A stretch of DNA of 64,000 bases from Setaria digitata (lineage: Eukaryota; Nematoda; Chromadorea; Rhabditida; Setariidae), in NCBI GenBank assembly GCA_003640385.1, contig RCAB01000070.1:62001-126000 (forward strand). Reading direction: 5' to 3'. Below the pieces are notes generated by a model that was not told the origin of the DNA, did not search any database, and saw only the letters and a list, made by a program, of their open reading frames with translations. Positions 1 to 13,472 of this stretch are shown piece after piece (the first letter of the stretch is position 1; every line of letters starts with the position of its first letter). Position numbers and translations under genes: made by a program.

Positions 1-2101
1 TCTCACGCTCAACGTCTCGGCTAGAACGTTTTCGCTCGTCTTCACTGTCACTGTCTTCACAGGAACATTCACCGCCACTACAGGAACATGAGCAACTGGA
101 ATTTACAATAATAACTTTCACATTACGTAAATTTATGCGGCACTCAACAGATAAACGGAATTAATCAAATGATTAGTCAGATTATTTCATAACAGATATC
201 TCGCTTACAGAACAAAGCAGAACAAACAATTTTCGTAGCAATTTATATTTTCAAAAATTCAGCGTATATTTAAGTAGTAACATTGAAAATCACAACTCTT
301 ACTCTGATGAACACTTTGATTCGCTCCTTACTGGAGTTTCCGTGACTGATGATGCAAGGGCAGCTTTACGAGCTGCTATTTTGGCTTTCAAATTTTCGAC
401 TTCAAATTCATCAGCACTCAAATCGTACTTATCCAAATCGGCATCATTTTCATCTTCCTCCTCCTCTTCTTCCACCTTTCAAAATTCGGCCGTGATTCTC
501 AGTAAAAGTTTGTGCTATCTTATTAATATAACTATCGCTTCAACAAAACGAACTTTTTACATGTAATAGAATCCATAAAGTTAATATACATCATGTTCTG
601 GGTACTGAATACCATAAACTAATCTTACTACTTTCATCGCTATAAAGTAGAATAAAAAACTACCTTGTTTAATACGAGTAATGTCCTAAATAATACATCT
701 AACAAAAGGTAAAAGGCAAACCTCTGTGTGTTGCATACCTCTTCATCGTTGTCACCAGATACAGCCTCTTTAACATTTGTTTCCACCTCTTCAATTTTTT
801 CTTTCCCTTGTTCATTTTCCTCCTCGCAATATTTCATGCACTCTTGTGCTTCCGTGATCTTTTGTTCCTGAAGCCAACTGTGTGAAAGAAACATCGAAAT
901 TATATAATTGCTTCGATTCCATTAATTCACAAGGTATCTCAATTCTTAATTCTGCAATTCCGATACTCATCTCTTCAGCGATAACTCCTACTTACTATTC
1001 GTCACCATAATTGAGGTATTATGGAACATATTCTGATATGCCATAATACTGCGAGTCATTTGCTATTTTAGGTGGACTGGAATTTCGAGCTAAAGTATAC
1101 AAATTAAAATGCAGCGTAGACAATTTCGTTATCGCCGCAAAGTATTAATACCTCATCCGACTTGATGTCTAATTTTCGTCGTTTCTTTTTACGACCAAAT
1201 TCATCAAACTCTTCATCATCCTCCCGTTCAATATACTCAACGTTCTGACGATCCATGTATCCACCTCCATAACCTGAAAAAATGTCCACTTCTATCACTT
1301 TTATACAATGTCACTGAAACTAACTACTTAATACAAGTGAAGTTAATAATCCGATCAATTTTATTCAAATTCGCGTAGAAGAAACCTATCACCATCATGT
1401 TTAAGCCAAGCTAGGTTTAAAATCTTACCTGTTCGAACTTCCAAATCACCTAGTTTCGGGGCATTACATATATTACAAGCTGTTCTTCGAGCCCAATTTA
1501 CGTTGCCACATCTAGAATTTACTAGCGAGAACTTTAAAAAGTCTGTGCATACAAAAATTTGCTGATGAGTTTCAAGAATCAAAAAAGAATAAAATAGAGA
1601 ATTAATTTTGGCTTTCAGTAATATTGTAGGTGATAAACAAACTAGCCGGATCGCCAAATTAAAATCAATAACGCTTCGACTGAATAATATAAAAGTAGCA
1701 CAACCTCACCTAGGTTATATTACTTTTACAATGCTGCGCAAGCTTGCGACGAAATGTTACCGATTCTACGGCAATCCTACATGTGTCCATTTCAAATAAA
1801 ATCTAATGCCAGAACAAACTGACTTTGTGCACGCCCAATCTTCGGCAGCAAACAATCCCTTTGATTTCTCTGCAGCATCTTTTCCAATTTCACGGCCTAC
1901 ACGGTTTTTGGAACGTGGTTTAGCTTTCCCGCAACGTTCGCAGACACTAACACGATCAGCGTTAATGTATGCACATTTTGCATCGATGCATGCCCATTCA
2001 CCATCACGTAAAGCTCGTCGATGAGTGCTTGGTGCAGTGACCACGTTTGAAGCTGTCTGACGCTGACGCTCTAAGTAACGTGACGCATCATCCGAACTCA
2101 T
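1..2101 (-). CDS. ZRANB2: ZRANB2-like RanBP2-zinc-finger splicing factor (3' end off window)
   Basis: Six exons: 2101-1824, 1511-1429, 1273-1152, 867-739, 475-303, 95-1, in phase and open at the window edge (293 residues seen). Two RanBP2-type zinc fingers are visible: residues about 31-58 (EWACIDAKC...CERCGKAKP) and 86-113, whose Cys/Trp core crosses intron 1 (DWACTK | CGNVNWARR). Next come the ZRANB2 hallmark GYGGGYMDRQNVEYIERE, a basic run KKKRRK, a long acidic region and a DLDKYDLS block like the LSKYNLD repeats of vertebrate ZRANB2. The visible end (CSCSGGECSCEDSDSEDE, then RKRSS) starts an acidic/SR tail with unusual cysteines. Family members bind GGU-containing RNA through the fingers and influence splicing in the nucleus. 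The start at 2101 is the first in-frame ATG with the usual short lead to finger 1. The 3' end is missing. Confidence 0.93.
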
Positions 2102-3016
2102 TTCACGACACGCCTTTAATTGTAGTTAAACCATTCCAACTGTACGGATTCAAACAACAACGGTACGTCGTAAGTAATTAAGCAGCAATACTGTAAATTA
2201 CTTTGTAATTATGAAATTATGGATAATTGAATATATATTCTGCGGCAACCTAACGTGCTCAGATAGGAAAAGAAACAAGTAAATAAATAAGGATATAATG
2301 GAAGAAGAGAAAAAGGATTTAAATCAACACCAAATGAACTAATAAAATATAAAAAAATCCTTCAAGAAGATTCAGATTCAAAAAATTACTCCACTAAAAT
2401 GACGCAGCAGTGGGGATGAAGAATTCCTACTAACACTTCCCGCATCCGGAATACCTGAAACGCTCCCACAAAAGAGATACACTTCCGGACACACATAGAT
2501 GACGAAAACTGAACAATGTCACGGAAATCCGATTCTTAAGCACCGTGACTCATGTTATCGTTGCAAGAACCGAGATGTTAATAACAACGGTTTACTCATC
2601 ACAATAAAACTAATATTCTGTGACAGTGTTGGATCAGTTCTTGTTGGTTTATATGTGGGGCAACGGGTCGTGAGATACCCACGTGAGACGAGGAACGTAT
2701 CAAACGTTCGCCGGAGCACGTATTTCTTGGGTTGTTATCGTTTATTGACCCTTTTTTGAATTAGTATGGCATGTCAGCATAAATGTTCCAGAGTAAACGA
2801 GCCTCAAACTTCATTTTGCATCTTTCATATTCTAATTTCTAAAATAAATTTAGACTTTCTCAAGACAACAATAGGTGGAGATAGAACAATTTAAAAAAAA
2901 AAAATTCCAAGTTGTGCATTTTATTCCGAATATTGCTAAATTAATTGAGACTGAACATTGTTGTCGAAATATTTCAAAACTTAAAAACTTCAACTCATTT
3001 GTCCCTAATATTTCCA
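2102..3016. other. Divergent intergenic region, upstream of ZRANB2 (-)
   Basis: Region between the ZRANB2 start and the next candidate gene on the other strand. It probably carries the ZRANB2 promoter. The ORFs here (for example 2499-2759) have no splice context or family signature, and I see no convincing gene. The part near 2440-2720 is somewhat richer in G+C than its flanks. Confidence 0.5.
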
Positions 3017-3232
3017 ATGAATTTTCTTATCGAAAAATTCATTGAGGAGTTGTATGAAATGGTGAATAGGAAGATTAAATTCCCTCGGGTAATTGGGTTC
3101 TCACATGCAATGACAACAGTTTTCGTTTCAACTTTGATTTTTTTTTTATTAAGATTAATGTCGTTTCTCTCTAAGAAATACAAAAAAAAAGAAGAATGGA
3201 AGAAAGATTTGAAGGAGAATTCAAATCATTAA
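3017..3232 (+). CDS. Possible 71-aa single-pass membrane micro-protein
   Basis: A 72-codon ORF with plausible layout but no recognised family. It has an amphipathic, charged N-terminus (IEKFIEELYEMVNRK), one hydrophobic helix at about residues 33-49 (MTTVFVSTLIFFLLRLM) and a strongly basic tail (KKYKKKEEWKKDLKE). This is what a small tail-anchored or single-pass ER/mitochondrial protein looks like. The reading frame is open further upstream to 2945; I chose the ATG at 3017 because the upstream part is low-complexity. It lies in the 1.9 kb between divergent ZRANB2 and SLC12 genes. It could equally be a chance ORF; conservation in other worms would decide. Confidence 0.3.
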   Translation: MNFLIEKFIEELYEMVNRKIKFPRVIGFSHAMTTVFVSTLIFFLLRLMSFLSKKYKKKEEWKKDLKENSNH

Positions 3233-3974
3233 AAATATACTTGAAAATATAAATTATTAAATATGAGACACAAATTATAATTTCTAAAAGTCTTTAAATT
3301 CTTCCTAACCGCAACTGACATAATTATGCTAATTAGCTAAAAAATTTTTTTTCTATGAATATGATTTCCGATTAAAAATCCGTGTTGTTTTATTGATTGC
3401 TGTTAATGAAGGAAATGTGGCAGTTAATTTTGCTGCTGCAAAATGCATGCTGCATATTACAGATTTTTTTGCTCTTCCATTTCTAATAAGTAAATAGTTT
3501 ATTTAATTTTTTCAAATCTTTAAATGCAAACATCATATTAAGGAATGCCAATTTCTGTTCTAAGTTTTTCATGACTTTTAAAATTTCAAAAAATTTGTTG
3601 TTATCGCGGAAGAAATTCGTAAAACGATTAGAACAATTGAATTTACAGAAAACTAAATTGACAGCCTTTCTGTCATGATCTGCATCCGATTTTACGACTT
3701 AAATTTCCAAGCAATCAGAATTAGTTGAAAATTATCAATACAATAGATTCTTTCGATAAAGAATGGTATAACAGTGATATTTTGTGTATTTCACTGTATT
3801 ATTTCCTTGAATGGAACGAAAAGTTCTATTTTTACTTTCACTTATTCATTAATGTCATTGTTTAATTTGAGGAATTTGCAAATTTTAATTTGAATTTGCA
3901 AAACAAAGAAGAAAATGATTGCTAATATTCACTATTGATGAAATTTGCATCGGAAGAGGTGACATTTTAATTGG
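3233..3974. other. Gene-free stretch before SLC12
   Basis: AT-rich sequence with no supported gene. It presumably contains promoter and 5'UTR of the SLC12 gene starting at 3975. I see no clear TATA element or distinct motif. Confidence 0.45.
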
Positions 3975-6900
3975 ATGGATAAACTTGCTGACAATAAGGA
4001 TAAAATGTCGCCTAAAGAAGAAAATGCTGGAAGAGTTGGCAACGTGAACAACGAAAGGAGGAAGGATATACCGCAGGATGATACACGTAAGGAGAATTTA
4101 TCGGAAGAGGAAAGCTCTGATGAAGGTATGCAGTAGATTTAGAAGTTATTTAGATTTCAATTTTAAGTTCATTAATACATTTAGTCAGTCCCAAAGAGAT
4201 ATATGTCTTCTCATAACCAACAATATTATGATTTGCAGTAGCTGAAATTTCTAATATTAAAAGTTGCTAAGAGGAGTGGATTCCTTTGAAAAAAGGATAT
4301 TAGTAATTTTGTCTCAAATACTCTGTAAGTTATTGTTCTCTAAGTTTCTTATTTACCCTGTAAGTTATTGTTGTTGTTTATATATATAAATACATATGTA
4401 TATATACATATAAATTCATTGCGAGATATATATATATATTTATATATTTGTATCTTTGCAATCTTTAACTTCCGAATATTCTATTAATTAATAAATTTTT
4501 AAATTCTAATTTTATTAAAAACAGTTGTTACAGATGAAAATCTTGACAGCACTTCCTTTTTATTTTTACTCCAAAAAACTTTATATACAACGGGACGAAG
4601 CATGCAGCGAATCATCAACACCGTTTTTGTGCAGGTAAGAAGAATTATTTTATGCTAACATTTGCGTGACCTACGTATAGAAGAAGTAAACTAAGAAGTA
4701 TTGAAAGCGTAGATAAGTTCACTATTACAAGTTGAATTAATTATCAGGATGATGAACCGCCATATGGTCGCGGAACATTGGGCATTTTTTCCGGCGTATA
4801 TATTAGTTATATGCAAAATATCCTCCTCCTTGGTGTAATATTTCTTCGACTACCATGGATTGTTGGAGTTTTAAGCCTAAGTCTAGCATCAATCTCAATT
4901 TTTCTGGCCTTTGCAACAGTACTTTATTGTGCATTTTTCATTATTTTCATTCTTTTCACAGTTATTAAATAATTTCGTAAAATTTGATTCAAAAATCTTT
5001 CCTAATTTCTAAATTTGCCAATAATATTGTAATATTGTTTGTATGTTCAGTGGACGATTCAACAATGCATTATAATTACAGAAAGAAACATTTCCTATAA
5101 TTAGTATCGTTTAATTACGCTTAATTAGTACTCATTATATCAGCTTGTTTTGTAGAAGAGTATGGGTTAATTTCCATGATATTTAGATTTTGTTCTCATC
5201 ATTTTCGATCGCAGCAATTGCAACAAACGGCAGTGATCGTTTATACGGTGGTCCATTCACTACTATCGCTTATAGCTTGGGTAATCAGGTGGCACTTGTT
5301 GGTAAGCAAATTAGTTTAAATTTACTCAGCAGTTAATTAGTTAATGACAAAAGCCAATACTAAACAAATTCTTAACTATAATACAGATAGATTAAATAGG
5401 ATATAAATGTAATTTGACAGTAGCATATAATGTTAAGGAAAACTGAACATGCAATAATTAAAAAGTAATGTGTCAAATGCAACAATATATATATATATAT
5501 ATATATAATATATATTGTTTTCATAGTATATATATATATATACTATGAAAAAGTAATACTTTTTGATAGTTATTTGTGATAATATCTTTAATTTTTTTCT
5601 TTGTTTTAAAGCATGTCACATTTAAATTGCAAATTTTGTCAATTATCTTTCGAAATTTCACTTATAAATGAAGTTTTCACTGTTACAGCTGGTGTAATGC
5701 TTTGTTTAGCGAATTGTGGCTTTACTGGACTATGCCTAACGATTTGCACTGAACTAATCCATCAATACATTTTGAGACCAAGTTCGGGAAAGGCAAACTT
5801 AGCAAAATTGGCATTTGAAAATGTTAGTTAATGGAATTAGTGAAACAAAGTGATATGCTAGGCTTCATGATTTTATGCATCACAAAGACTTTTTGAATCT
5901 ATGATTAAAGACGAAATTTTTTGACAATCAAGTGAAGTAATTAATTAACTGATAGATGAGAATTAATTAAGATTAGGATAAAAAAAATTGCAAGATGAAA
6001 AGTCATTTAGTCACAGTACATGAAATAATATGGTCAAACATTTTTTTTATTCTTGTGCTATTTTAACATTCACAATTGAATTTCTTAATTAAGCTGCACG
6101 AGTGATTAAAACAATTCGTTCTTTTTAGTGATTGCTATGAAAAAATATTTTCCACATGTTCTTAGAAAAAACAAATTTGAATCAAATTTCAGAGTCTTTT
6201 CATTTCAGAACCACAAAGCTATTCAGGAGTTGTATAAAAAGCCATACTATATGCATCTTATCCTGCTTTCCGCTTTTTTATTCCTCATCACTTTGCTTAA
6301 CACTTTCGGGAAACGAATCATTAAATGTAAGAGTTCTCATTAACACGTGTTGTTTCCAAATTAACTGAAATGAAATGAATTGACGAATCTCTTTTCTTTT
6401 TTTGATATTTAAAATTCAAAGTATTTTTTAGAATTAATTAATATCATTGGGAGAGAAAATTATCATTCACTATGCTCCAACTGTCATCATTTAATAAATA
6501 AAAATAGATGTATTTTACATTAGCATTACTCAAACAGTACAGTACACCATTACTATCACTATAATGCAACCCTGTACTACTGTAAGTTACGGTAATCCAG
6601 GGATTTGTTGGGTGCCTTTCACAATTTTCGTCATTTTGTTTGTTGGAATTTTCGTCTCTGCCACTACGAAAATAATTCAAAAAGCTGTCGATTTACGATG
6701 CATTTATGAACCTTTCGATTTAACTCGAAGTAATTTTCCACTTTTCCTTTACTTTTCAGTATATAATAGAAATTATTGTTTTTTTTTTTCATCAGTTCTC
6801 TCTCTAATTCTTCCAGACATTGCTTTGTAGGATGAAATAGTACAAAGTATTACAGTTGTAAAATAGTAAATCATCGGTGATTTAAACGCAGCTTCAGACT

Positions 6901-9900
6901 CTTCACTTCCGTTGTTTAGAGACTCGCTTAATCGTATAATTGATAATTACATATGTGAATTGCTACTTAAGAAAATTTGAGATAAACGTAACAAATTTAA
7001 ATAAAGAACGTGGAAAAGTTTGATTAAATCATCCAAAAACGCTGCATGATAGATGTTAATTTTCGTTTTCGGGAATGAAATTAAAGAAGAAACTTGAAAA
7101 GAAATATTACAGAAGAACTTTACTATGATCAAATACCTGTAACACTTTATTTGCCACCAAATTATACAGGAGTATCATCGATTAGTGCTTCAATTGAGCC
7201 AACTTTTCTGGAGCATTTTTGCAAGTAAATTACAAAATCATTTCTTTTTTAAATATTTTAAATGTAAGGAAATTAAAAATTTATGACTTTTTTTTCGAAA
7301 ATTTTTTGAAAGATAAAAATATTTATTTGAATAATTTACATAAACGCTCAGTAAGGTCACATGAAGAGAAGTAAATTTAAAGCCAAATGATTGGTAATTG
7401 TTACAATCACTAAATATGATTTTATTTCTACTAATTAGCCAACTACGTCATCAAATCTTTCACACAAAGTATACTGTCATATCAGTGTCATTTTTCATCT
7501 TTCTCGATAAAAAATTTAAGCTAATTATTCATGACACACCTCGCACTCAATTTCATTAACAATTTCAAGTAAGTTAGGTCATTTGTAACAATGAATTTTT
7601 GGCAATTAATTGGAAAATCACATTAGAATTTGAAGAGATCTTGAGGTTATGAGAAACTGAGAAGTTCAGAAGTTTTTTGATGTTTGTTTCAATTTCAAAT
7701 TTCCATCAAATCTACTTTGTTTTTCGAGTTTTCAATTTTGAATTTAAATTTACACTTTCTTTGACAGTTCAAAAATTCATCCTTTTTCTCAGGTATCCAT
7801 TTCATGCGATGAATTGTACTTTGGAAAGCATAAGCGATTGTCAACTAAGCAATTTTTATTTAAAAACATTTAAATGGAATTTGAAAGTGATCCAATCAAA
7901 TTTGTATAATCATATCACTGACATCAGCGGTACTGATAGCTATGACTGGCGAGATATCATCCATGATACACACTTCTTCCGGGGCGTCTTTACTACTGTT
8001 AGTTATATTTCGATTGTTGAAATTTTTAAAGAACTCATAAAAATTTCATTAATTTAATTTTTTTAATTAAAAAAAGAAAGAGCAAAAAGAAATGCTGCTT
8101 ATAATCTCCATCGATGGCTCCTTTTTTTGCTTCATTCCTGACACATTTATGTATCCAAAGATTCTGAAATTGGCCAAGGTATGAAGGATCGCAGTCTTAT
8201 TCACTAATACTAGTTTAGGAACTTTGTGAATGAGTGAGATCCTTTCAAGTAAACTTTTTAAATTAAACTGATACATGTGTAGTAAGAGAAATTTGAATAC
8301 AAATGAGTGAAGTAACAAAATTCATTTTGTCCTTTTTTTTTTTTAAATTTCTACTTAAATTTCAGTTATAATTTACGGAAAAGCTACAACAGAAAACTTC
8401 CGGAAGTTTTCACAAATGATCTAATCCTTTCAGGCAAATGTAAAGTTTGCATCAATTACCGGATGTGCACTTCTTCTGTTGCCATTATTTACGGGAAGTG
8501 TTTGTGGTATTAATATTTCGTCAATGCTAAAATCACCAACCAGAAATATTCCTACTGGGATCTTTAGCAGTTTGTTGACAATGTTTTTCGTACGGAATTT
8601 AAAATTTATTTTATTTTTTAACATTTCAAATTTTCTTTTTCAAATGAAAAATATTATCAGTTTATTTCTAGCAATATCAAAATGATATTATAGTTAATAA
8701 CGTTATCGACTTGTTCACTGGCATTTGGTGTAGAGCGCCATCTACTAATAGATAAATTTGGACGTGGAACTTACCCGAGTTTCCCGATCATCTTTATGGT
8801 TATTTTTTCATTTAGACTTTTCCTCGAGAAATACAAAACTTTTCGTGTTTCTTTTTCAAAAGTCTTAAATTTCATTGAATTTTACAAGAAATTGATCATT
8901 GACTGAAATTTTCGAGATATTAATCAAATAAAATAACATTATAAATGAAATTGCTTCTTTCTAAGGTTTCCCATCCAATCGTATTTATCACTGGCTTAAT
9001 GCTTATGTCAACTGTTGCTGCAATTCAAAGCATGTATAGTAAGCTGATCACAACCATAACTCTGATTATTGCTTAATTAATTAGAAATTAATTACCGAAA
9101 AATTATTAATTGGCACTAACTGGTTGTCGCTAATGTTATTAACTAATCACAATTTACACTTGCATATTTCATTAGTAAATTTGCGAATTTCCCATTTTTT
9201 CTTTTCAAGCAGCCAAAAGCCTATTACTAAGTATTATCACAAGTCATACCGTACCAGTACCGCGATTTTTCTACCAGCGAACCAGTAAACGACGTAAATT
9301 AATTGCTATTGCAATAACTGCCTTCCTGATCTTTCCATATTTACTAATAAACAGTTTGGACTACATATCGATTATTGCAAGTAGCTGCATGCTAATTGCA
9401 TTAATTACAATAAATCTTGGTACAATCATTTGTTCAATGCTTAATTTTCCCAGGTATTCTAACAAGTTTTTGTCAAGTTTTTTTCTTTTTGAATAAATAT
9501 TTCAACTTGCAAATTGAAAATTTTTCAGTTACAACTGCTTAAAACAGATCAGATTAATCAGAAGTTGCTTTAGAAACTGCTACAATCACTAACTGCTACA
9601 ATCAGTTTGAGCATAGAAATACGTGGCATCATTCGGTTTCGGAATGTAATCCGGAATAGTAATTAAACTAGTGACTTGAGAAAAGCTGAATTATCCCACC
9701 CTTTTCCTAGCAATAATCTAAGATTTAATGAATCCTTGCCATTCGATTCCTCGATGTTTCAGTTTCCATCCAGCATTTCCATTCTTTCGATCATTCCTAG
9801 CCATGCTTGGCATTTTCGGTTCCGGAATAATGCTTTATGGTTGCAAGCCTCATGTTGGCATGATACTAACTGCAATTGCAATTCTGATTTATCTTGTTTT

Positions 9901-12900
9901 CCCACTGCACAGAAGACGATTCCGGCCTGGTGCTCCATACGCAGTTGTTATCGATATCGCAAACATGTTACTGTATTCATCGACTCAGAAGAGCAGTGCT
10001 GGGTTAAACTTTCTTTAATATATCTGAAACTTTCTATCCTTGTTATTAAAAATCCGAAGATTCACTCTTTCCTGATCATTCGATACTGTCAGACAAATAG
10101 AAAATTTTGCGACAAGAAAGCATTCCGTTGTAGCGCTACAAATTTTCATGAATTTGTGAGTAAAATTAATTAAAAGGATTATATTTTCCCTGTTTGTTCA
10201 CATCTTTCTGAAAATGATTCTAATACTATCAGTTTTTCAAGAATTATCGAACAGTTTGGTTTGAAGCCTCGATGCATTGTTTTCACACGATTTCCCGCAC
10301 CCTGTGATAACCTTTTAAGAATGGCCAAGATTTTATCACAAAGTACAATTTAATTCATTTTAAAACTTAATTAATAAAATGATCTTTATAATTCACGAAC
10401 AGAGTAATTTTGTGACAAATGATATTTCATTTGTTCTGTTCATTGATTATTGATTTGATTTGAATCACATGTTTCTATGATCAAAACGAATCGATTTAAT
10501 CTGAGAACTATAATGAGTAGAGTGGCAGACTCCACCAATCATTAATGAATTTCTCATCCTCTTATCATTTCGAGTTCTTGTGTCTCAGATCGTAGTGCAC
10601 TTTGCTTATCACTTATCCGTGATACTGGTGATCAAGAAAATATAGGCTCAGAAGATGTTCGAACAGCACGACAATATATGGATTACATCGATTTGCCCGG
10701 TTATGCTACACAATTTAAATATCAAAAAGTATGTTATTCTTATTGGTTGCCGGGAAAATGCCAAACGGAAAACAGTAAAATTCTTAAATCATTGAGTAGT
10801 TTGAACGATTTTGCAATAATTTTTGAAGTAAAATATATCCAATTTAAAATTTTTGATTGAGAACTTTCCTATTAATCATTGTTTATTAAATGGAAATCAG
10901 CTACCGAGGTTAATGATTCATTTGAACAAATCTTGGAATATCAGCCATCAATTAATTTCATTTAATTGATATCGGAATAAACACCTGGTAATTGAAAAAA
11001 AAAAAACTTATCATTTGTGATACTTGCAGATAAGTTCCTTACATTCGATTGCATCCGCACTGGCAAGCTGTTGTGGACTAGGTGTTTTTCAGTCAAATAC
11101 GGTCATGATTGAATATCCGTCACAGTTAGCTCATTAGTCTCATTTCATCTGATAATTACTATCAACGGATGATAAGATGGCACTAATTGTTGTTTCAGAG
11201 CAGCACTGAATGGCTCACCTGATTCTCTACTTTATCATTATCACATGCATCGCGTTTGTGTACAGCACTGTAATTTGGTTGTTGTCAAGGGTACTTTTCC
11301 GTTGAAAATCCAAGTAAGTGGCACTTTAAAATTCATATTTCAAATAGTTTTCAATTACATTTCCTTCTGACTTTCCAGTATTTTGAAAACAGAAAAGAAA
11401 GGGATGAAGTAGTAATTGTAAGTGATATCGACCAATCACTTAGTAACCTCTTATCATCAGATCAATTGTTAAGCTACAGTATCAGTTAAATTTTTTCCAG
11501 CCAGTACAATCAAACAAGACAATTGATATTTGGTGGATTATCGATAATGGTGATGTCCTGTTAATGGTTGCAAAAATGTTGCAACAACATAGAATTTGGC
11601 GCAAAGCAAAATTGCGCTTATTTCTGGTCATTGATATGGAAGATGACATAAAACAAATTGAGAAATCACTTTTCCTATGGCTAATCGATAATCAATATTT
11701 AATATACCAAATTGAATTCATAAGAGCTGATGTCAGTTTTGTTACTTTAGAAAAAAGTTCACTTATTTGCTAATTTATCAGTTTCCATCTTCGCAGTTCA
11801 TTTGCACACTTAAATTGCCATAACTTCTTCCACTTTAAAAATGTTGTCTCATTGGTCTTACAAAGTTTGGCCTAATGATTCATGACGGAAATACAAGTGA
11901 GAATCTAACGAATTAAAATAATTAAAATTTTGAAACTTTTATTTTCATTATTTTCATGAAGAATATTTTTAAAAAAGAGTTACAGGTATGGATTATTTTG
12001 GATTACGTACAACTGCGATCATTACACATAAAACAACGATACTGTAAAGTAGACGATAAATCGTTCCTTTCATTATTGCGGCGATTAATTGGAGTGTAAG
12101 ATCATTAAGAAATTATTATTTCCTTTAACAGAAGCATTTGATTTAAGTAATGAGTTAAAGTGTGCATAATAATTTGATATAAGGAGGCAAATGTTAATAT
12201 TTTTCTATTTCCTTTGAAATTATAATAATGAAATAAATTGATTCCAACATAAAAAAAAGCAAAACTTAGCAACAATGCTATGGAATTTGAATTTATATGT
12301 ATATATATAAATTCAAATTCCAGGGGTACAAATATTCTGTTTATATTGAAAAGAACTTGTAAACTATTTTCTATAAAATTAATGATTTATGTAATATTTC
12401 TATTTAAAAAAATGTAATATTTTCTATATATAAAAAAAAAGCAAATTACAATTTGAATTCAATATAGTGTAGTTTTAAAATACTAAAAGTGTTCATGTTT
12501 ATTTCGTCCTTTTTGCAATGTTTGGTGCATCAATCAAAGAACTCACCACTTACAAATAAGGAATAGACAAGCGTCGATGTTATTTACAATTAAATTAAAT
12601 GTAAAAGAAAGAAAAATGATAATTTAAAGGAATTTTATATTGTGAAAATACCGAAACGAGAACAATTTCTCATTCCAGACAGTGAGGCACTCAGCGGTAA
12701 TTTAATCGATTCGGATTTGATTCTAACTAATATTTTTAAGTTAGCGTAAATGCTGATGAAAGTTCGAACAAACAGATGATATAAATGAACTGCTACTTTT
12801 AAGACCTGATGGAAAACTAGCACAGAATGCCGTAGATAGCGGATTTTCCGGAGTGGTAACAAGCTCATTAAGAAGTAATCCTCTGGCAAAAATGAATGAA

Positions 12901-13472
12901 CAGCAGGTTGGTTTATTAATTGGTTGATTAATTAGTTGTCATAATTCGGGAAGCTTGTTAGCAAGATTTGCATTGTTGCTATAGCTCAAATTTACTGCAT
13001 AGTGAAAATTGAAGAACAGTTCTAGATCTTATCTTAAATGCAAAACTCCCTCGATTAGTTCGTCTTAATTTTTACTCACTGTAGCATAAAATTGGAAATT
13101 CTTTATTCACAAAATATAATAATTTGGAACTTTCCAAGTGAAGAAAGATCAAACTACAATAAAAATTAAGGATCATAAATTTTGAATTCAAAATTTTGAA
13201 ATTCAGCAACCATAAAAATAGAAAAAATATTCTGCGGGTAAGTATTTTTGCAGCAAAGAGCTCGACAGTTGAACAAGGAAATTCTGGAACGTAGTTCGGA
13301 TGCTGCTTTAGTACTGATGAATATGCCTGAACCGCCGGTACATTTGGAACGTTTCTGGAAATATCTAAACTTTTTAAACGATATGACTAGTGAACTGAAA
13401 AAAGTACTTTTTGTTCGAGGTGTTGATGTACAATCAAATGTTGACGTGGAAACGTCAAACATAAAAGAATAG
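3975..13472 (+). CDS. SLC12 cation-chloride cotransporter, KCC type
   Basis: 24 exons: 3975-4125, 4534-4634, 4748-4918, 5187-5301, 5689-5822, 6209-6326, 6601-6729, 7113-7224, 7793-7997, 8434-8589, 8694-8798, 8966-9038, 9213-9453, 9763-9972, 10233-10342, 10589-10728, 11030-11124, 11199-11313, 11379-11417, 11501-11731, 11986-12093, 12630-12696, 12776-12906, 13254-13472. Phases close to give 1091 aa. TM1 carries the family motif (GTLGIFSGVYISYMQNI...FLRLPWIVG) and TM2-3 has AIATNG. A large Cys-containing extracellular loop lies at about residues 306-430, followed by a transporter core with RNIPTG. The cytosolic C-terminal domain includes IDIWWIIDNGDVLLMV, QHRIWRKAKLRLF and ALVLMNMPEPP near the end, closest to K-Cl cotransporters (SLC12A4-A7). 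It should move K+ and Cl- together across the plasma membrane. It is divergent, so exact KCC orthology is less sure than SLC12 membership. Exons 14 (donor) and 22 (weak acceptor) are the least certain. Confidence 0.92.
4379..4446. repeat. TA-rich simple sequence in SLC12 intron 1
   Basis: Interrupted runs of alternating T and A with embedded ATACATA variants. Confidence 0.7.
5484..5552. repeat. Two adjacent AT palindromes in SLC12 intron 4
   Basis: A CAATATAT...ATATATTG inverted repeat (5484-5518) is followed directly by a perfect 34-bp palindrome (5519-5552) whose arms are TTTTCATAG and CTATGAAAA around a TA core. Both could extrude as cruciforms. Confidence 0.8.
12281..12322. repeat. 18-bp perfect inverted repeat in SLC12 intron 21
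   Basis: TGGAATTTGAATTTATAT and its exact complement flank a 6-nt loop. A hairpin in the pre-mRNA or a mobile-element trace. Confidence 0.75.

Noticed and set aside
9676..10173. 165-aa plus ORF overlapping SLC12 exon 14
   Set aside because: Another frame (9763-9972) carries the SLC12 transmembrane sequence and fits both flanking exon phases.
13166..13462. Minus-strand ORF of 98 aa over the last SLC12 exon
   Set aside because: Shadow of the conserved plus-strand SLC12 C-terminus.
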